Shown: positions 36,607 through 46,097 of the stretch, piece after piece | How positions within the stretch are numbered: position 1 is the stretch's first letter | Layout of the letters: each line of letters begins with the position of its first letter | Assembly: GCA_900317955.1 (NCBI GenBank) | Contig: ONIP01000007.1 | Location: 62,001 to 126,000 of the forward strand | Direction: 5' to 3' | DNA: 64,000 nt | Origin: an uncultured Bacteroidales bacterium | GTDB lineage: Bacteria; Bacteroidota; Bacteroidia; Bacteroidales; P3 | The notes under the pieces: generated by a model | Database searches by the model: none | Seen by the model: only the letters and a program-made list of their open reading frames with translations | Told to the model about the DNA's origin: nothing | Program-made: the position numbers and the translations under genes

Positions 36607-37880
36607 AAATGAATGAATTATTAGGGAAGCGATTGCTGGTTTTGGGGGGGAAAGCTGCCTCGGTGAATGTTGTGCAGTTGGCTCACCGTATGGGTATTGA
36701 AACCTATGTTACTGGAATAGATGAAAAAGGACAAGCGAAAGAAATTGCTGATCATACTTTTTTGGTTGGTTCCGAGGAGCACGATAAATTGATACGGATT
36801 ATCAAAGAGAATAGGATAGATGGTGTGATGACAGGCTCTGCTGAGTTTCAGATACAGCAAATGATAAAGCTTTGCAGTAAAGCAGGTCTGCCGTGTTATG
36901 CAACTGAAGAACAGTGGAATGCTACTCAAGACAAAAGGAATTTTAAAGACCTTTGTCGCAAATATGGAGTCCCAGGCGTACCTGAGTATTCTGTGGATGA
37001 AGTGCTTTCTGACAGTGATTTCCCAGTGATTGTAAAGCCTGTGGACGGTTGTTCTTCAATAGGTATTAGTGTTTGTAGAAACAACGACGAATTGCAGGTT
37101 GCCAAACAGAAAGCTTTGGAAGCGTCTGCTGTAAAAAAGATAATCATTGAAAAATACATAGAAAACGGAGGTTTAACCCACGTTATTAAATATGTAGTGG
37201 TAGATGGGAAATTCTATATGGAGATTATGGGTGATCGACATGTATTGAATAATGGCTTAATTACAGCGATTACATTTTTCCCTTCAAGGAATACTGAATT
37301 ATACATGAATACCATTGATTCGAAGGTAAAGGACATGTTTTTGTCAATAGGATTTAACAATGGTGTTTTCTTTTTCCAGGCACTTCCAGATGGAGATAAT
37401 ATTTATGTGTATGAGATGGGGTTGCGAACAGGAGGGGGAATGACATATAAAATCACAGAAGCCACCAGTGGCAATAATGACTTGGAAATGTTAATCAATT
37501 ATGCCTTGTCAGGAAGAATGTGCGATGAACATGAGAATCTCAGTATTGATCCTTTTCTGAAAGGCAAACAGGCTGCCTCGTTAGCTCTTCCACTACGCAC
37601 AGGAAGAATCGCCAAAGTGATAGGGATGGAATTAATCCCACAAATGGAAGGGGTTGTCAATTATACCCACTTTTGTGATGTGGGGGATTCGATTTTACCG
37701 AAACATATCAATACCCTAAGTCAACTTTTTGGAAGGATTATGGTGGTGAGGAATTCAAAGAAGGAATTGTTTGAGTCATTAAAAACCATCAGAGATACAA
37801 TTTCGGTGTTGGACATTGATGGCAATGAAATGATTATTTGGGATACGTTTGATAGAATATATAATGATTCTGTTTTATAA
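36603..37880 (+). CDS. ATP-grasp carboxylate-amine ligase-like protein (CPS-like) 2
   Basis: 425-residue ATP-grasp protein, second of its type in the operon. Its Rossmann start is KRLLVLGGKAASVNVVQLAH, the ATP-grasp core is FPVIVKPVDGCSSIGISVC and KIIIEKYIENGG, and the catalytic end is YVYEMGLRTGGGMTYKI. A further C-terminal domain of about 130 residues follows. It differs clearly from the 33378 gene, so the two probably act on different substrates. Coupled by overlap (ATGA) to the CitE-like gene. Confidence 0.8.
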   Translation: MKMNELLGKRLLVLGGKAASVNVVQLAHRMGIETYVTGIDEKGQAKEIADHTFLVGSEEHDKLIRIIKENRIDGVMTGSAEFQIQQMIKLCSKAGLPCYATEEQWNATQDKRNFKDLCRKYGVPGVPEYSVDEVLSDSDFPVIVKPVDGCSSIGISVCRNNDELQVAKQKALEASAVKKIIIEKYIENGGLTHVIKYVVVDGKFYMEIMGDRHVLNNGLITAITFFPSRNTELYMNTIDSKVKDMFLSIGFNNGVFFFQALPDGDNIYVYEMGLRTGGGMTYKITEATSGNNDLEMLINYALSGRMCDEHENLSIDPFLKGKQAASLALPLRTGRIAKVIGMELIPQMEGVVNYTHFCDVGDSILPKHINTLSQLFGRIMVVRNSKKELFESLKTIRDTISVLDIDGNEMIIWDTFDRIYNDSVL

Positions 37881-37901
37881 AATTGAAATTCAATATAAGT
37901 C

Positions 37902-38669
37902 ATGGATTTTCGACAGCTAAAGCAAGTACTGAGATATGCTAATCAAAATGCTGAAGAGATTTGCCAAATGCCAGATGTGAATTTGAGCAAAACCACTCTA
38001 TTTATTGATATTTTGAGATGCTATTTTAAATACCATGTTTATGCCATTCAGTATAAGAAAGAGAAGTTTTGGCAGTTACCACCCGAAGAAAGAAATGAAG
38101 TAGCAAAGAAATACCGTGAGAAAAACTTAAAGAATGAAGCATGGGCGAAAGACTATTATGAAAACTTTAGGTTTTTAATCAAATGGACGGCATATAAATA
38201 TGAAGCCACTGCGAAACAGCAGAAAAGAAGAATAGATGCATACCGTCGTAGATATGATATAGGAGACAATTGTTTTATTGGTCACGATGTTCTTATTGAA
38301 CGACATCATCATCTGTGGGGTACAATTAAAATTGGAAACAATTGCTTACTTGCAAAACATGTCTATATCGATTACTCAGGGTATATTATTATAGAAAATG
38401 GTGTAAAGATTGCACAAGGCGTTGTAATTGAGACCCATCATAGAGATATTGATGCTTATATTTTGGGAAAGGATGTCAATATTCCCACTCAATTACGTAT
38501 TTGCGAAAATGCATATATTGGTACAAATGCCATTATCCTTGATTCTTGCAATTATATTGGAAGAAATGTGCGAATTGGTGCAGGGGCTGTTGTGACAAAG
38601 GATATTCCAGATAATACTATAGTTGCAGGTGTTCCTGCAAAAGTTATAAGAATGTTGGGTGAGGCATAA
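37902..38669 (+). CDS. Hexapeptide-repeat acyltransferase (WbbJ/Maa-like)
   Basis: 255-residue protein. A helical N-terminal part of about 120 residues precedes a left-handed beta-helix built from hexapeptide turns (IGDNCFIGHDVLIE, IGNNCLLAKHVYI, IGRNVRIGAGAVVTKDI). It ends with the typical [11 protein letters not shown] loop. Family members move an acetyl or similar acyl group from a CoA donor to a sugar hydroxyl or amine. The long N-terminal extension is unlike minimal Maa proteins. It closes the run of genes before the 386-base gap. Confidence 0.85.
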   Translation: MDFRQLKQVLRYANQNAEEICQMPDVNLSKTTLFIDILRCYFKYHVYAIQYKKEKFWQLPPEERNEVAKKYREKNLKNEAWAKDYYENFRFLIKWTAYKYEATAKQQKRRIDAYRRRYDIGDNCFIGHDVLIERHHHLWGTIKIGNNCLLAKHVYIDYSGYIIIENGVKIAQGVVIETHHRDIDAYILGKDVNIPTQLRICENAYIGTNAIILDSCNYIGRNVRIGAGAVVTKDIPDNTIVAGVPAKVIRMLGEA

Positions 38670-39055
38670 TTGTGATGAATATAGGTGATTGTTTACTTTC
38701 CCAAATCGGATACTGTGCCAGAAATGATGACTCATCTAACGAGAATAATGCGTAGAACACGAAAATTGTTGTTTATGTTTACAGTGCAAATGAATTAATT
38801 CAAAACACATTTATTAAAGATTGAGATATTCCGAAAGTCAAGTGTTAATGATGACAATGTTTGGAATCTAAAACCGTTGACAATCATGAAGAGTTTGGGG
38901 AATATAACAATTCAATCAAGTGTGAATGAGATATTTCGTGGATTTGTTGTAGAATGAGTTGTGTTGTAATTGTGTCGTTTTTTTTTGACGTATGTAATTT
39001 TCCTGACAATGCGTATTATTCGATGGTGAATTAATTATTTATATAGTTTATCAAA
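38670..39055. other. Gap with only short open frames; possible decayed gene
   Basis: A+T-rich. One frame from ATG 38675 gives 26 codons (MNIGDCLLSQIGYCARN...), a TAG at 38753-38755, then 23 codons more to a TGA. Another ATG near 38886 gives about 23 codons. Neither is recognisable. No clear promoter or terminator is seen. Confidence 0.3.
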
Positions 39056-40081
39056 GTGATAAATACAACAAATCATTACAACTATTGTCTTGATTTTTTT
39101 AAAGGCTTTGCTTGTATTTTTGTGGTATTCATGCATTGTGAGTTCCCAGGAATAACAGGCATTGCAGTGCAAGCAATCAGCCGTTTTTGTGTGCCTTTCT
39201 TTTTTATGGTGTCAGGTTATTTCTGTTATAAACCAGTCATGAGGGAAGGGGTGTCGAAGTTTGATGATAAAACAAGGATAAAAAAGAAAGTTGTTCACAT
39301 TGCAAAGATAGCCCTTTATGCTTCGCTATTTTATCTTGCATTTGTTTTAATACAACAATCGTTTTTCCATAATCAGGATTTCACATTAACATGGAAAGAG
39401 TTTATTAATTGGATTGTTTTTAATGAGCCTAAAATTGTTGCCCATCAATATTGGTTTTTGTTTGCTCTATTATATGCCTACATCTTTTACGGAATATTAG
39501 AAAGGCTACATCTTCGAAAATTATCCTACATTCTTGCAGCCATTATGTTTGCGGTTTATATCGTCATGGCGCAGGGAATTCACCTGGCGGGAATAAGCAT
39601 CCCTAACCACATATATCGCAACTGGCTTGTGGAAGCATTCCCGTTTTTCATGCTTGGCCATTGGATTCATGAGAACCAGGAGCGTATCAATATCTCAAAT
39701 AAGACGCTAATAACAATAATCGTTGTTACTACATTACTGTGTTGGGTTGAACGTTGGGTTATGGGTAGAGATTTTGGTGTAAACATTGTTACTATTCCTC
39801 AGGTGTTTGCTTTGTTTTTGTATGGTGTGAAGAACCCTACACATCATGGAAATGTAATACAAAGACTTGGAAGAGATTGTTCTATGCTGGTTTATATATT
39901 CCACCCTGCTGTATGGCATTCTTTGGGTGATGTTTACAGAATGGCTGGATTATCAAGCAATATGGCTGCTTTATATATGGAACCCATTTTTGTTCTTGTC
40001 ATATCTATTCTTATGGCCTTTCTTTTCAATGCAATAATGTCTTTTATTGATAAAAGAAAACAGAAAGCAATTATTCAATAA
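39056..40081 (+). CDS. Acyltransferase family 3 membrane protein (O-acetyltransferase)
   Basis: 341-residue integral membrane protein with about ten hydrophobic helices. The N-terminus YCLDFFKGFACIFVVFMHC carries the family-3 signature region with the conserved histidine, and RFCVPFFFMVSGYF follows. Such proteins use acyl-CoA to O-acylate a glycan. The start is GTG at 39056; there is no upstream ATG and this start places the signature at the usual distance, so GTG is probably real. Likely adds O-acetyl groups to the repeat unit at the inner membrane. Confidence 0.88.
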   Translation: MINTTNHYNYCLDFFKGFACIFVVFMHCEFPGITGIAVQAISRFCVPFFFMVSGYFCYKPVMREGVSKFDDKTRIKKKVVHIAKIALYASLFYLAFVLIQQSFFHNQDFTLTWKEFINWIVFNEPKIVAHQYWFLFALLYAYIFYGILERLHLRKLSYILAAIMFAVYIVMAQGIHLAGISIPNHIYRNWLVEAFPFFMLGHWIHENQERINISNKTLITIIVVTTLLCWVERWVMGRDFGVNIVTIPQVFALFLYGVKNPTHHGNVIQRLGRDCSMLVYIFHPAVWHSLGDVYRMAGLSSNMAALYMEPIFVLVISILMAFLFNAIMSFIDKRKQKAIIQ

Positions 40082-40105
40082 AGGAAATAATTTCTTGAAA
40101 ATAAC

Positions 40106-41077
40106 ATGCTGAAAGTTTTACATACTGCCCGATACGCTGGCACCCCATGGGATATACTGAAAAGCGTTGTTCCTGAAGGTTTCATGGTCAAGACACTTGA
40201 TGAGTTGAGCTATGACTGTCTTGTACAGGAGGCGGTTGATGCCAACTATCTTTTGGTAAGTGGTCGTTTGCCTATTGATGAGGGTGTGCTTTCAGCAGCA
40301 AGACAATTAAAGATGATTCAGCGCACTGGCGTAGGCACAGAGATGCTGGACATTGAAGCCATCAAAAAACACAATGTTCCAGTGTATGTGAATGCAGGTG
40401 TAAATGCACAGAGTGTGGCAGAGCATACGCTGGCATTGGTTTTGGCATGCTTGAAACGACTCCCACAGATAAACCAACAGACTCATCAGGGTATTTGGAA
40501 GAAGCAGCAAGTGGGTGTGACTACACGGGAGCTGAAAGGCAAGACAGTGGCATTGGTCGGTATGGGTAATATTGGACGATTGGTGGCTAAAATGCTGCAA
40601 GCCTTCGGTGCAAGGATTATCTATACCGATGTGGTACGCCAACCAGCGGAAACAGAACAAGGACTTGGACTAACCTATTATGATAGTTTTGAGGCCATGC
40701 TGCCTGAGGCAGATGTTTTGAGTTTCCACTGCCCATTGGTCAAAGAGAATACAGATATTTTGAATCAACGCACTATGGCAATGATGAAAAAAGGTGCCAT
40801 TGTGGTAAACACTGCCCGCGGTAAACTAATCAACCCAGATGATTTATACGATGCATTAAAGTCGGATCAACTCTCGGGTGCTGCATTGGATACTCATTAT
40901 GAAGAACCCATCAAGGAAGATTATAAGTTGGCAGAATTGGAAAAAGTGATACTTACTCCGCATGTAGGAGGGTTGTCATACGAGGCTTTCAGTCAGATGA
41001 TGGCAGATGCAATTGAGAACATTGTTGCTTTTGAAGAGGGACGTTTGACGGAAATAGAATCGAAAAGGATTTTGTAA
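40106..41077 (+). CDS. 2-hydroxyacid dehydrogenase (phosphoglycerate dehydrogenase-like)
   Basis: 323-residue NAD-dependent dehydrogenase. VALVGMGNIGRLVAKML is the dinucleotide fold, the substrate Arg is in NTARGKLIN, Glu in HYEEPI, and the catalytic His in LTPHVGGLS. It is only distantly similar to the one at 1727. The stop is followed immediately by the MmgE/PrpD start (TAAATG), so it is part of the acid-pathway operon and may interconvert a 2-keto and a 2-hydroxy acid there. Confidence 0.88.
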   Translation: MLKVLHTARYAGTPWDILKSVVPEGFMVKTLDELSYDCLVQEAVDANYLLVSGRLPIDEGVLSAARQLKMIQRTGVGTEMLDIEAIKKHNVPVYVNAGVNAQSVAEHTLALVLACLKRLPQINQQTHQGIWKKQQVGVTTRELKGKTVALVGMGNIGRLVAKMLQAFGARIIYTDVVRQPAETEQGLGLTYYDSFEAMLPEADVLSFHCPLVKENTDILNQRTMAMMKKGAIVVNTARGKLINPDDLYDALKSDQLSGAALDTHYEEPIKEDYKLAELEKVILTPHVGGLSYEAFSQMMADAIENIVAFEEGRLTEIESKRIL

Positions 41078-42376
41078 ATGACAAATATTACAGAAACTTT
41101 TATCGGTGGTCTTCTCAAGAAGTCGCAAGAAATACCATACGATGTAATCCGGCAAGCTCGTAAGGTGCTGTTAGATTACACCGGTGTGTTGGTTGGTGGG
41201 AAAAAGTATCTTGAAGAAAAACATCCTGAACTGATCAAATTAGCTCCGAGTGAGGCCTTTTTGAATGGTTTTGCGGCTCATGTATTGGAGCTTGACGATG
41301 GACATCGACATGGGATGATTCATTTGGGAGCATCCATCGTTTCTGGTGTGCTTGATGCTGCAAAAAAAGAGGAACTGAAATCGGAAGATGTGCTTCGTGG
41401 TATTGTGATGGGCTATGAGGTTGCCGTGTGTTGTGCCAGAGCAATTCAACCAGGTCATAAGGAAAGAGGTTATCATGTGTCTGGTACCTGCGGAACGATA
41501 GGTTCTGCTATGGGTATTGCATTTACATGTGGTTATTCAAAAGAGCAGATGAAGTCAACATTGGCTTGTGCGGTAAGCAGTGCTGCCGGGGTGTTGGAAA
41601 TACAAGAGCAGGCATCAGAAATGAAACCATTCAATGTGGGTCGAGCGGCAATGGCAGGTGTTGTTGCTGCACAAGTTGGTAAGTTGGCAATGTCAGGACC
41701 CGACGATATACTCGGAGGCAAACGTGGTTTTCTTGCAGCATTAACAGATACTCCCAAACCTTTTTTTTTGACGGACAGTTCTGATGATTATGCTATAATG
41801 GGTATCTATCAAAAAGTACACGCAGCTTGCCGTCATTGCCATCCTGCAATTGATGCCTCCATTGATATTCGTAATAACCACAACCTGAAACCTGAACAGA
41901 TTGACCATATAGAGGTTCGCACATATAAACTTGCTGTTGGTAGTCATGACCATACTGATATTATGGGTATCAGTTCTGCCAAACTCAGCACACCATTTGC
42001 GGTGGCTTTGGGAATTGTGAGGGGAAGCGCTGGGTATGCAGATTATAACGAGTCTAATTTGGAAGACAATAACATCAATCTTATTACTCGTAGAGTAAGA
42101 GTCATCGAGGATGAGAATTTGACTGCGCAATCTCCAGAGGTGAGAGGTGCTGAAGTGATCATTTTTTTGAAAGACGGTAATGTGTACGAAGCCTCATGTT
42201 TATACCCGAAAGGTGAACCAGAGCATCCTCTAACACAAAAAGAACTTGAAGGTAAGTTTCGAGGTTTGGCCATGTATGGTGGGATGACTAAAGCGGAATG
42301 TGATGAGGTGATAAAGGAAATCGGAAATAAAGACTTTTCGATAAACGAGATAAGAAACTTGTTATGCAAGAAATAA
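41078..42376 (+). CDS. MmgE/PrpD family (2-methylcitrate dehydratase-like) protein
   Basis: 432-residue MmgE/PrpD protein. Members dehydrate 2-methylcitrate or isomerise similar tricarboxylic or itaconate-type acids. Typical stretches are HVLELDDGHRHGMIHLGASI and GYEVAVCCARAI near the N-terminus, and KVHAACRHCHPAIDAS in the middle. The last 13 bases overlap the fumarase-like beta gene. Its presence in a polysaccharide locus is unexpected; together with the CitE-like lyase and Fe-S hydratase it outlines a condensation-dehydration-hydration route for a branched or dicarboxylic acid. Confidence 0.88.
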   Translation: MTNITETFIGGLLKKSQEIPYDVIRQARKVLLDYTGVLVGGKKYLEEKHPELIKLAPSEAFLNGFAAHVLELDDGHRHGMIHLGASIVSGVLDAAKKEELKSEDVLRGIVMGYEVAVCCARAIQPGHKERGYHVSGTCGTIGSAMGIAFTCGYSKEQMKSTLACAVSSAAGVLEIQEQASEMKPFNVGRAAMAGVVAAQVGKLAMSGPDDILGGKRGFLAALTDTPKPFFLTDSSDDYAIMGIYQKVHAACRHCHPAIDASIDIRNNHNLKPEQIDHIEVRTYKLAVGSHDHTDIMGISSAKLSTPFAVALGIVRGSAGYADYNESNLEDNNINLITRRVRVIEDENLTAQSPEVRGAEVIIFLKDGNVYEASCLYPKGEPEHPLTQKELEGKFRGLAMYGGMTKAECDEVIKEIGNKDFSINEIRNLLCKK

Positions 42377-42879
42377 TTGAATTAACAACACCGTTATGTG
42401 AAGAGGATATTAGCCAACTTAAAGTTGGAGATGTGGTGACGTTGACAGGTTATATCTACACAGGGCGCGATGCAGTGTTGCCGAGGATTATACAATTGGC
42501 AGAAGAGAACCGTCTAAATGAATATGGAATTGATTTGCAAGGAGCAGTGATATTCCATACGGCTGTCAGTCCTGCCGGAGTGGGGCCGACCTCTAGCAAC
42601 AAAGTTGAGATTGAAAGTTCGTTTGATCCACTTTCAAAGCATGGTGTTAAGATGCATCTTGGCAAAGGTGCCATTTCGAAAGAGACCATAAAAAAATTAG
42701 CTGAGAGCAATGCTGTGTTTGCAGTGATACCTCCTGTAACCGCTTTATTAGAGAGCCAGACCGAGGAACGTGAGGTGGTCGCATTTCCTGAATTGGGCAT
42801 GGAGGCCATGAATCGTTTAAAGGTGAAAAACTATCAGGCTATTATTGCCGCAGCTAAAGGAGTGAGCATTTATGAGTAA
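42364..42879 (+). CDS. Class I fumarase / L-tartrate dehydratase beta-type subunit
   Basis: 171-residue protein equivalent to the C-terminal domain of class I fumarase or TtdB. Typical text is LKVGDVVTLTGYIYTGRDA near the start and FHTAVSPAGVGPTSSNKVE and HLGKGAISKETIK in the middle. It pairs with the alpha subunit that follows, overlapping it by 8 bases. The beta subunit contributes substrate-binding residues to the Fe-S active site. Order beta then alpha is reversed relative to the fused enzymes. Confidence 0.9.
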   Translation: MQEIIELTTPLCEEDISQLKVGDVVTLTGYIYTGRDAVLPRIIQLAEENRLNEYGIDLQGAVIFHTAVSPAGVGPTSSNKVEIESSFDPLSKHGVKMHLGKGAISKETIKKLAESNAVFAVIPPVTALLESQTEEREVVAFPELGMEAMNRLKVKNYQAIIAAAKGVSIYE

Positions 42880-43717
42880 CATTGTAGAAAAAGTAGCTGA
42901 TTGCCTGGTGCGTGCAGGCTCCACTTTCCGTGAAGACCAAAAAGAGGCTTATCGCAAGGCTATTGCAGAGGAGAAGATAGAAAGTTCATGTTGGGTGTTG
43001 AAACAGGTGCTAGATAATGCACTTGTGGCAGAGAATAACCGTAGTCCACTTTGTGATGATTCGGGTATTCCTCATCTCTTTTTGGAAGTGGGAAAGAACA
43101 AGTCTATTACAGGAGAACTTATAGATCTAATTAAGGAGGGGGTGGCATTGGGATTACGTCAATTGCCGGGACGTCCGATGGCCATAAAAGGCAATGATTA
43201 TGCCCGGATAGACCAAAGTGGTGGACTGGATGAGGATAGTGGTGCTTTGTTACCTTCCCCAATCTTGATTAAAACAGTGGATGAAGATGTCATCCGCCTT
43301 ACCATTCTGATGCTTGGTGGAGGTCCTGCTATTCGAGGTGTTACCCAACGGGTGTTTCATAAACATAGTGTGGAAGTAGTGATAGATGAGATTGTCAATC
43401 GTGCTAAAGAAGGCGTTTCTAAACTCGGGTGTAGTCCTTGTGTGTTAGCAGTTGGTATTGGTCGCTCTCAGTTTGAAGCCACGAGTATGATGATGGAGGC
43501 TATGGTTTATGGGGACTTCAGCAAACAGACTGAATTTGAGAAGCGAATTACTGAGAAAGTAAATGAATCTTATGTTGGTCCGCTTGGATTGGGGGGCAAG
43601 CATAGTGTATTAGCCACATTCGCAAAGATAGGCCCTCAAAGAGCCAGTGGCGTTAGAATTGTGGCGTTAAGACCCTGCTGCTGTTTTGAACCGAGACGGG
43701 CAAGTGTGGAATTGTAA
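42872..43717 (+). CDS. Class I fumarase / L-tartrate dehydratase alpha-type subunit ([4Fe-4S])
   Basis: 281-residue catalytic subunit. Candidate cluster ligands are Cys61 (RSPLCDDSGIP), Cys187 or Cys190 (KLGCSPCVLAVGIG) and one of Cys269-271 (RPCCCFEPRRASVEL); GPLGLGGKHSVLA is the family's glycine-rich loop. It should reversibly dehydrate a hydroxy-dicarboxylate such as malate, tartrate or a methylated relative. The oxygen-labile cluster fits an anaerobe. Its place in a capsule operon points to a biosynthetic, not TCA, role. Confidence 0.9.
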   Translation: MSNIVEKVADCLVRAGSTFREDQKEAYRKAIAEEKIESSCWVLKQVLDNALVAENNRSPLCDDSGIPHLFLEVGKNKSITGELIDLIKEGVALGLRQLPGRPMAIKGNDYARIDQSGGLDEDSGALLPSPILIKTVDEDVIRLTILMLGGGPAIRGVTQRVFHKHSVEVVIDEIVNRAKEGVSKLGCSPCVLAVGIGRSQFEATSMMMEAMVYGDFSKQTEFEKRITEKVNESYVGPLGLGGKHSVLATFAKIGPQRASGVRIVALRPCCCFEPRRASVEL

Positions 43718-43726
43718 CCTGATAAA

Positions 43727-44779
43727 ATGAAAAGTATTGAGAATAGAAAGATAAGTAGTGATGCTACATTGCTTTCTGCATTGAAGCAAATGGACGAACA
43801 GCATGTTAAAATGCTCCTCGTTTTTGAAGGTGAACGGTTTGTGAGTATTCTCACTGTAGGTGATGTACAGCGTGCCATCATCAAAAATATCAAACTGACA
43901 GATCCAATAGCTGGAATTGTTTCCATCAACAAAAAGTTTGCTCGTGAGGGTGAACCCATAGAAGAAATCAAGCAAAAAATGCTGTCGCTTCGTGCTGAAT
44001 GTATGCCAGTTTTGGATGGGAATGGCAACTTGACTGACGTGCTTTTTTGGAACGATTTGTTCAAGAAAGCCGAAGAACCTGAACGTGAGAAAATCAACCT
44101 TCCGGTTGTTATTATGGCTGGCGGCAAAGGAACACGCTTGAAACCACTGACCAATGTCCTACCTAAACCATTGATTCCTGTAGGTGACAAGACGATTATC
44201 GAGGAGATTATGGACCAGTTTGAAGGAATTGGTTGCAAGAAGTTCTACATGTCGGTTAATTATAAGGTTGAGATGATGAAATTCTACCTTTCGCAGTTGG
44301 AACATCATTATGACATCGAGTTCTTTCAAGAAGACAAACCGTTGGGTACGATTGGTAGTGTGGCCTTATTGAAAGGCAAAATTAACAATCCTTTTATTGT
44401 CTCCAACTGTGATATTGTCATTGACCAGGATTATCGCGATGTGTACGACTATCACAAGGAAAATGGCAACGACATCACATTGGTGACAGCAGTTAAGACA
44501 ACTCGCATCCCATACGGTGTCATCGAAACTGGTGAGAATGGTTTGATGATTGGCCTGACAGAAAAACCCGAGAACACTTTTATGTTTAATACAGGTGTAT
44601 ATATTCTCAATCCGGGATTGATTGATGAAATCCCAGAAGGTAGAATGTTCCATATCACTGAATTGATGGAGAAAGTAAAAGCCCGTGGCGGACGTGTGGG
44701 TTGTTTTCCCGTGAGTGACCAGGCGTGGCACGATATGGGTGAGTGGCCTGAATACTTGAAAATGATAGATGTGTTGTAA
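43727..44779 (+). CDS. CBS-domain nucleotidyltransferase (PtmE/mannose-1-phosphate guanylyltransferase-like)
   Basis: 350-residue protein with two CBS motifs (about residues 8-115) and then a sugar-phosphate nucleotidyltransferase domain starting PVVIMAGGKGTRLKPLTNVL (126-145). The family includes PtmE-type enzymes that activate sugar-1-phosphates with GTP for nonulosonate pathways. The CBS pair may sense adenosyl nucleotides. In this locus it would make an activated form of a sugar used by the following glycosyltransferases; the nucleotide and sugar are not known. Confidence 0.85.
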   Translation: MKSIENRKISSDATLLSALKQMDEQHVKMLLVFEGERFVSILTVGDVQRAIIKNIKLTDPIAGIVSINKKFAREGEPIEEIKQKMLSLRAECMPVLDGNGNLTDVLFWNDLFKKAEEPEREKINLPVVIMAGGKGTRLKPLTNVLPKPLIPVGDKTIIEEIMDQFEGIGCKKFYMSVNYKVEMMKFYLSQLEHHYDIEFFQEDKPLGTIGSVALLKGKINNPFIVSNCDIVIDQDYRDVYDYHKENGNDITLVTAVKTTRIPYGVIETGENGLMIGLTEKPENTFMFNTGVYILNPGLIDEIPEGRMFHITELMEKVKARGGRVGCFPVSDQAWHDMGEWPEYLKMIDVL

Positions 44780-44782
44780 ACT

Positions 44783-46093
44783 ATGGATATTAACAAGAAG
44801 ATAAAAGTGGTGTGGATTGCTAACTTCTCTAATTCAGAAGTTCGCGAACATATTGCGTATCGCACCCATCTTATAGAGAAATTATTGAAGAAACTAACTG
44901 GGCGATCTGCAATTCTTCCTTCAGATAGAGGGCAATGGGTAACAAATGGAATAAAAGAGTTTGAATCTTTTGATGATATTGAGCTTCATGTTATTGCTCC
45001 GGTAATGAAACTCTCAAAAAGGCAGGTTTCATTTGAAATCAGAGGGGTTCATTACATTTTTTTTAGGGATGAATCAGGTTCTTTTGTTGAATTCATAAAG
45101 CGAAACTTGAATCCGAATCACTGTTGTAAATATGAAAAGAATAGTAGAAGTATAGTAAGGTTTGTTATGGATATAGTTCCTGATATTGTGCATGTTATAG
45201 GAGCTGAGAATCCACAATATTCTCTTTCTTTATTAGGCATTCCTTCAACAATTCCCACGATAGTTCAGTTGCAGACATTGTTGGCATCCCCGTTCTTTAA
45301 AGATGGTTATACGATTTCAAATCTACTGTTCCAAAAACGTTTAAAATGTGAACGAGAAGTAATTCGTCGTGCAGACTATGTTGGCACAAGCAGCATAAAA
45401 TTCTTACCAATTATTAAGACGGTCATTAAGTCAGATGTTATTGCACTTACTATGCCGTTGGCCTTGGCCGAACAGATTAATATTCAGCAAGAAGAAAAAG
45501 AGTTTGATGTCATTTATTTTGCAAAAGACATCAATAAAGCAGCTGATTGGGCCATCGAGACTTTTTGTCGGGCAAGCCTTGTACATAAGGGACTGACGAT
45601 GCATGTAATAGGAGGATATACAAAGAATTATAGAGAAATGTTAGAACACCGGCTGCAGCAATTCAGTATTAAGGATAAAGTTGTTTTTGAAGGGGAGTTG
45701 TCAACTCATAATGACGTAATCCGACAAGTTAGAAAAGCTCGAGTGGCACTTCTTCCTTTGAAAGTAGATCTTGTCTCTGGTACAATTCGAGAAGCAATGT
45801 GCAATGGAATTCCAGTTGTTTCTACTGTTACATCAGGAACACCAGTATTGAATCGGAATAGGGAATCCATTCTGCTTTCTGAAAAAGAGGACTTCGAGGG
45901 CATGTCCACAAATTTAATAAGGATTATAGAAGATCAGGATTTTGCTGAAACTCTCATTAATAATGCAGCTAAGACCATGTATGAAAGAACTGATAACTAC
46001 ACAAGGATGCGTACCTCTGTTGCTGTTTATAGTGCTTGTATAGATCATTTCAGAAACAAAACTCCTATTCCTTCAAAATTCTTAAAATATTGA
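44783..46093 (+). CDS. GT4-like glycosyltransferase
   Basis: 436-residue GT-B enzyme. The N-terminal half shows IVPDIVHVIGAENPQYSLSL. The C-terminal half has the nucleotide-sugar fold (VIGGYTKNYREMLEHRLQQF, DKVVFEGELSTHNDVIRQVR, REAMCNGIPVVSTVTSGTP). No signal peptide. Follows the nucleotidyltransferase by 3 bases and precedes wzx by 4, so it belongs to the repeat-unit assembly set. Donor unknown. Confidence 0.85.
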   Translation: MDINKKIKVVWIANFSNSEVREHIAYRTHLIEKLLKKLTGRSAILPSDRGQWVTNGIKEFESFDDIELHVIAPVMKLSKRQVSFEIRGVHYIFFRDESGSFVEFIKRNLNPNHCCKYEKNSRSIVRFVMDIVPDIVHVIGAENPQYSLSLLGIPSTIPTIVQLQTLLASPFFKDGYTISNLLFQKRLKCEREVIRRADYVGTSSIKFLPIIKTVIKSDVIALTMPLALAEQINIQQEEKEFDVIYFAKDINKAADWAIETFCRASLVHKGLTMHVIGGYTKNYREMLEHRLQQFSIKDKVVFEGELSTHNDVIRQVRKARVALLPLKVDLVSGTIREAMCNGIPVVSTVTSGTPVLNRNRESILLSEKEDFEGMSTNLIRIIEDQDFAETLINNAAKTMYERTDNYTRMRTSVAVYSACIDHFRNKTPIPSKFLKY

Positions 46094-46097
46094 AAAT

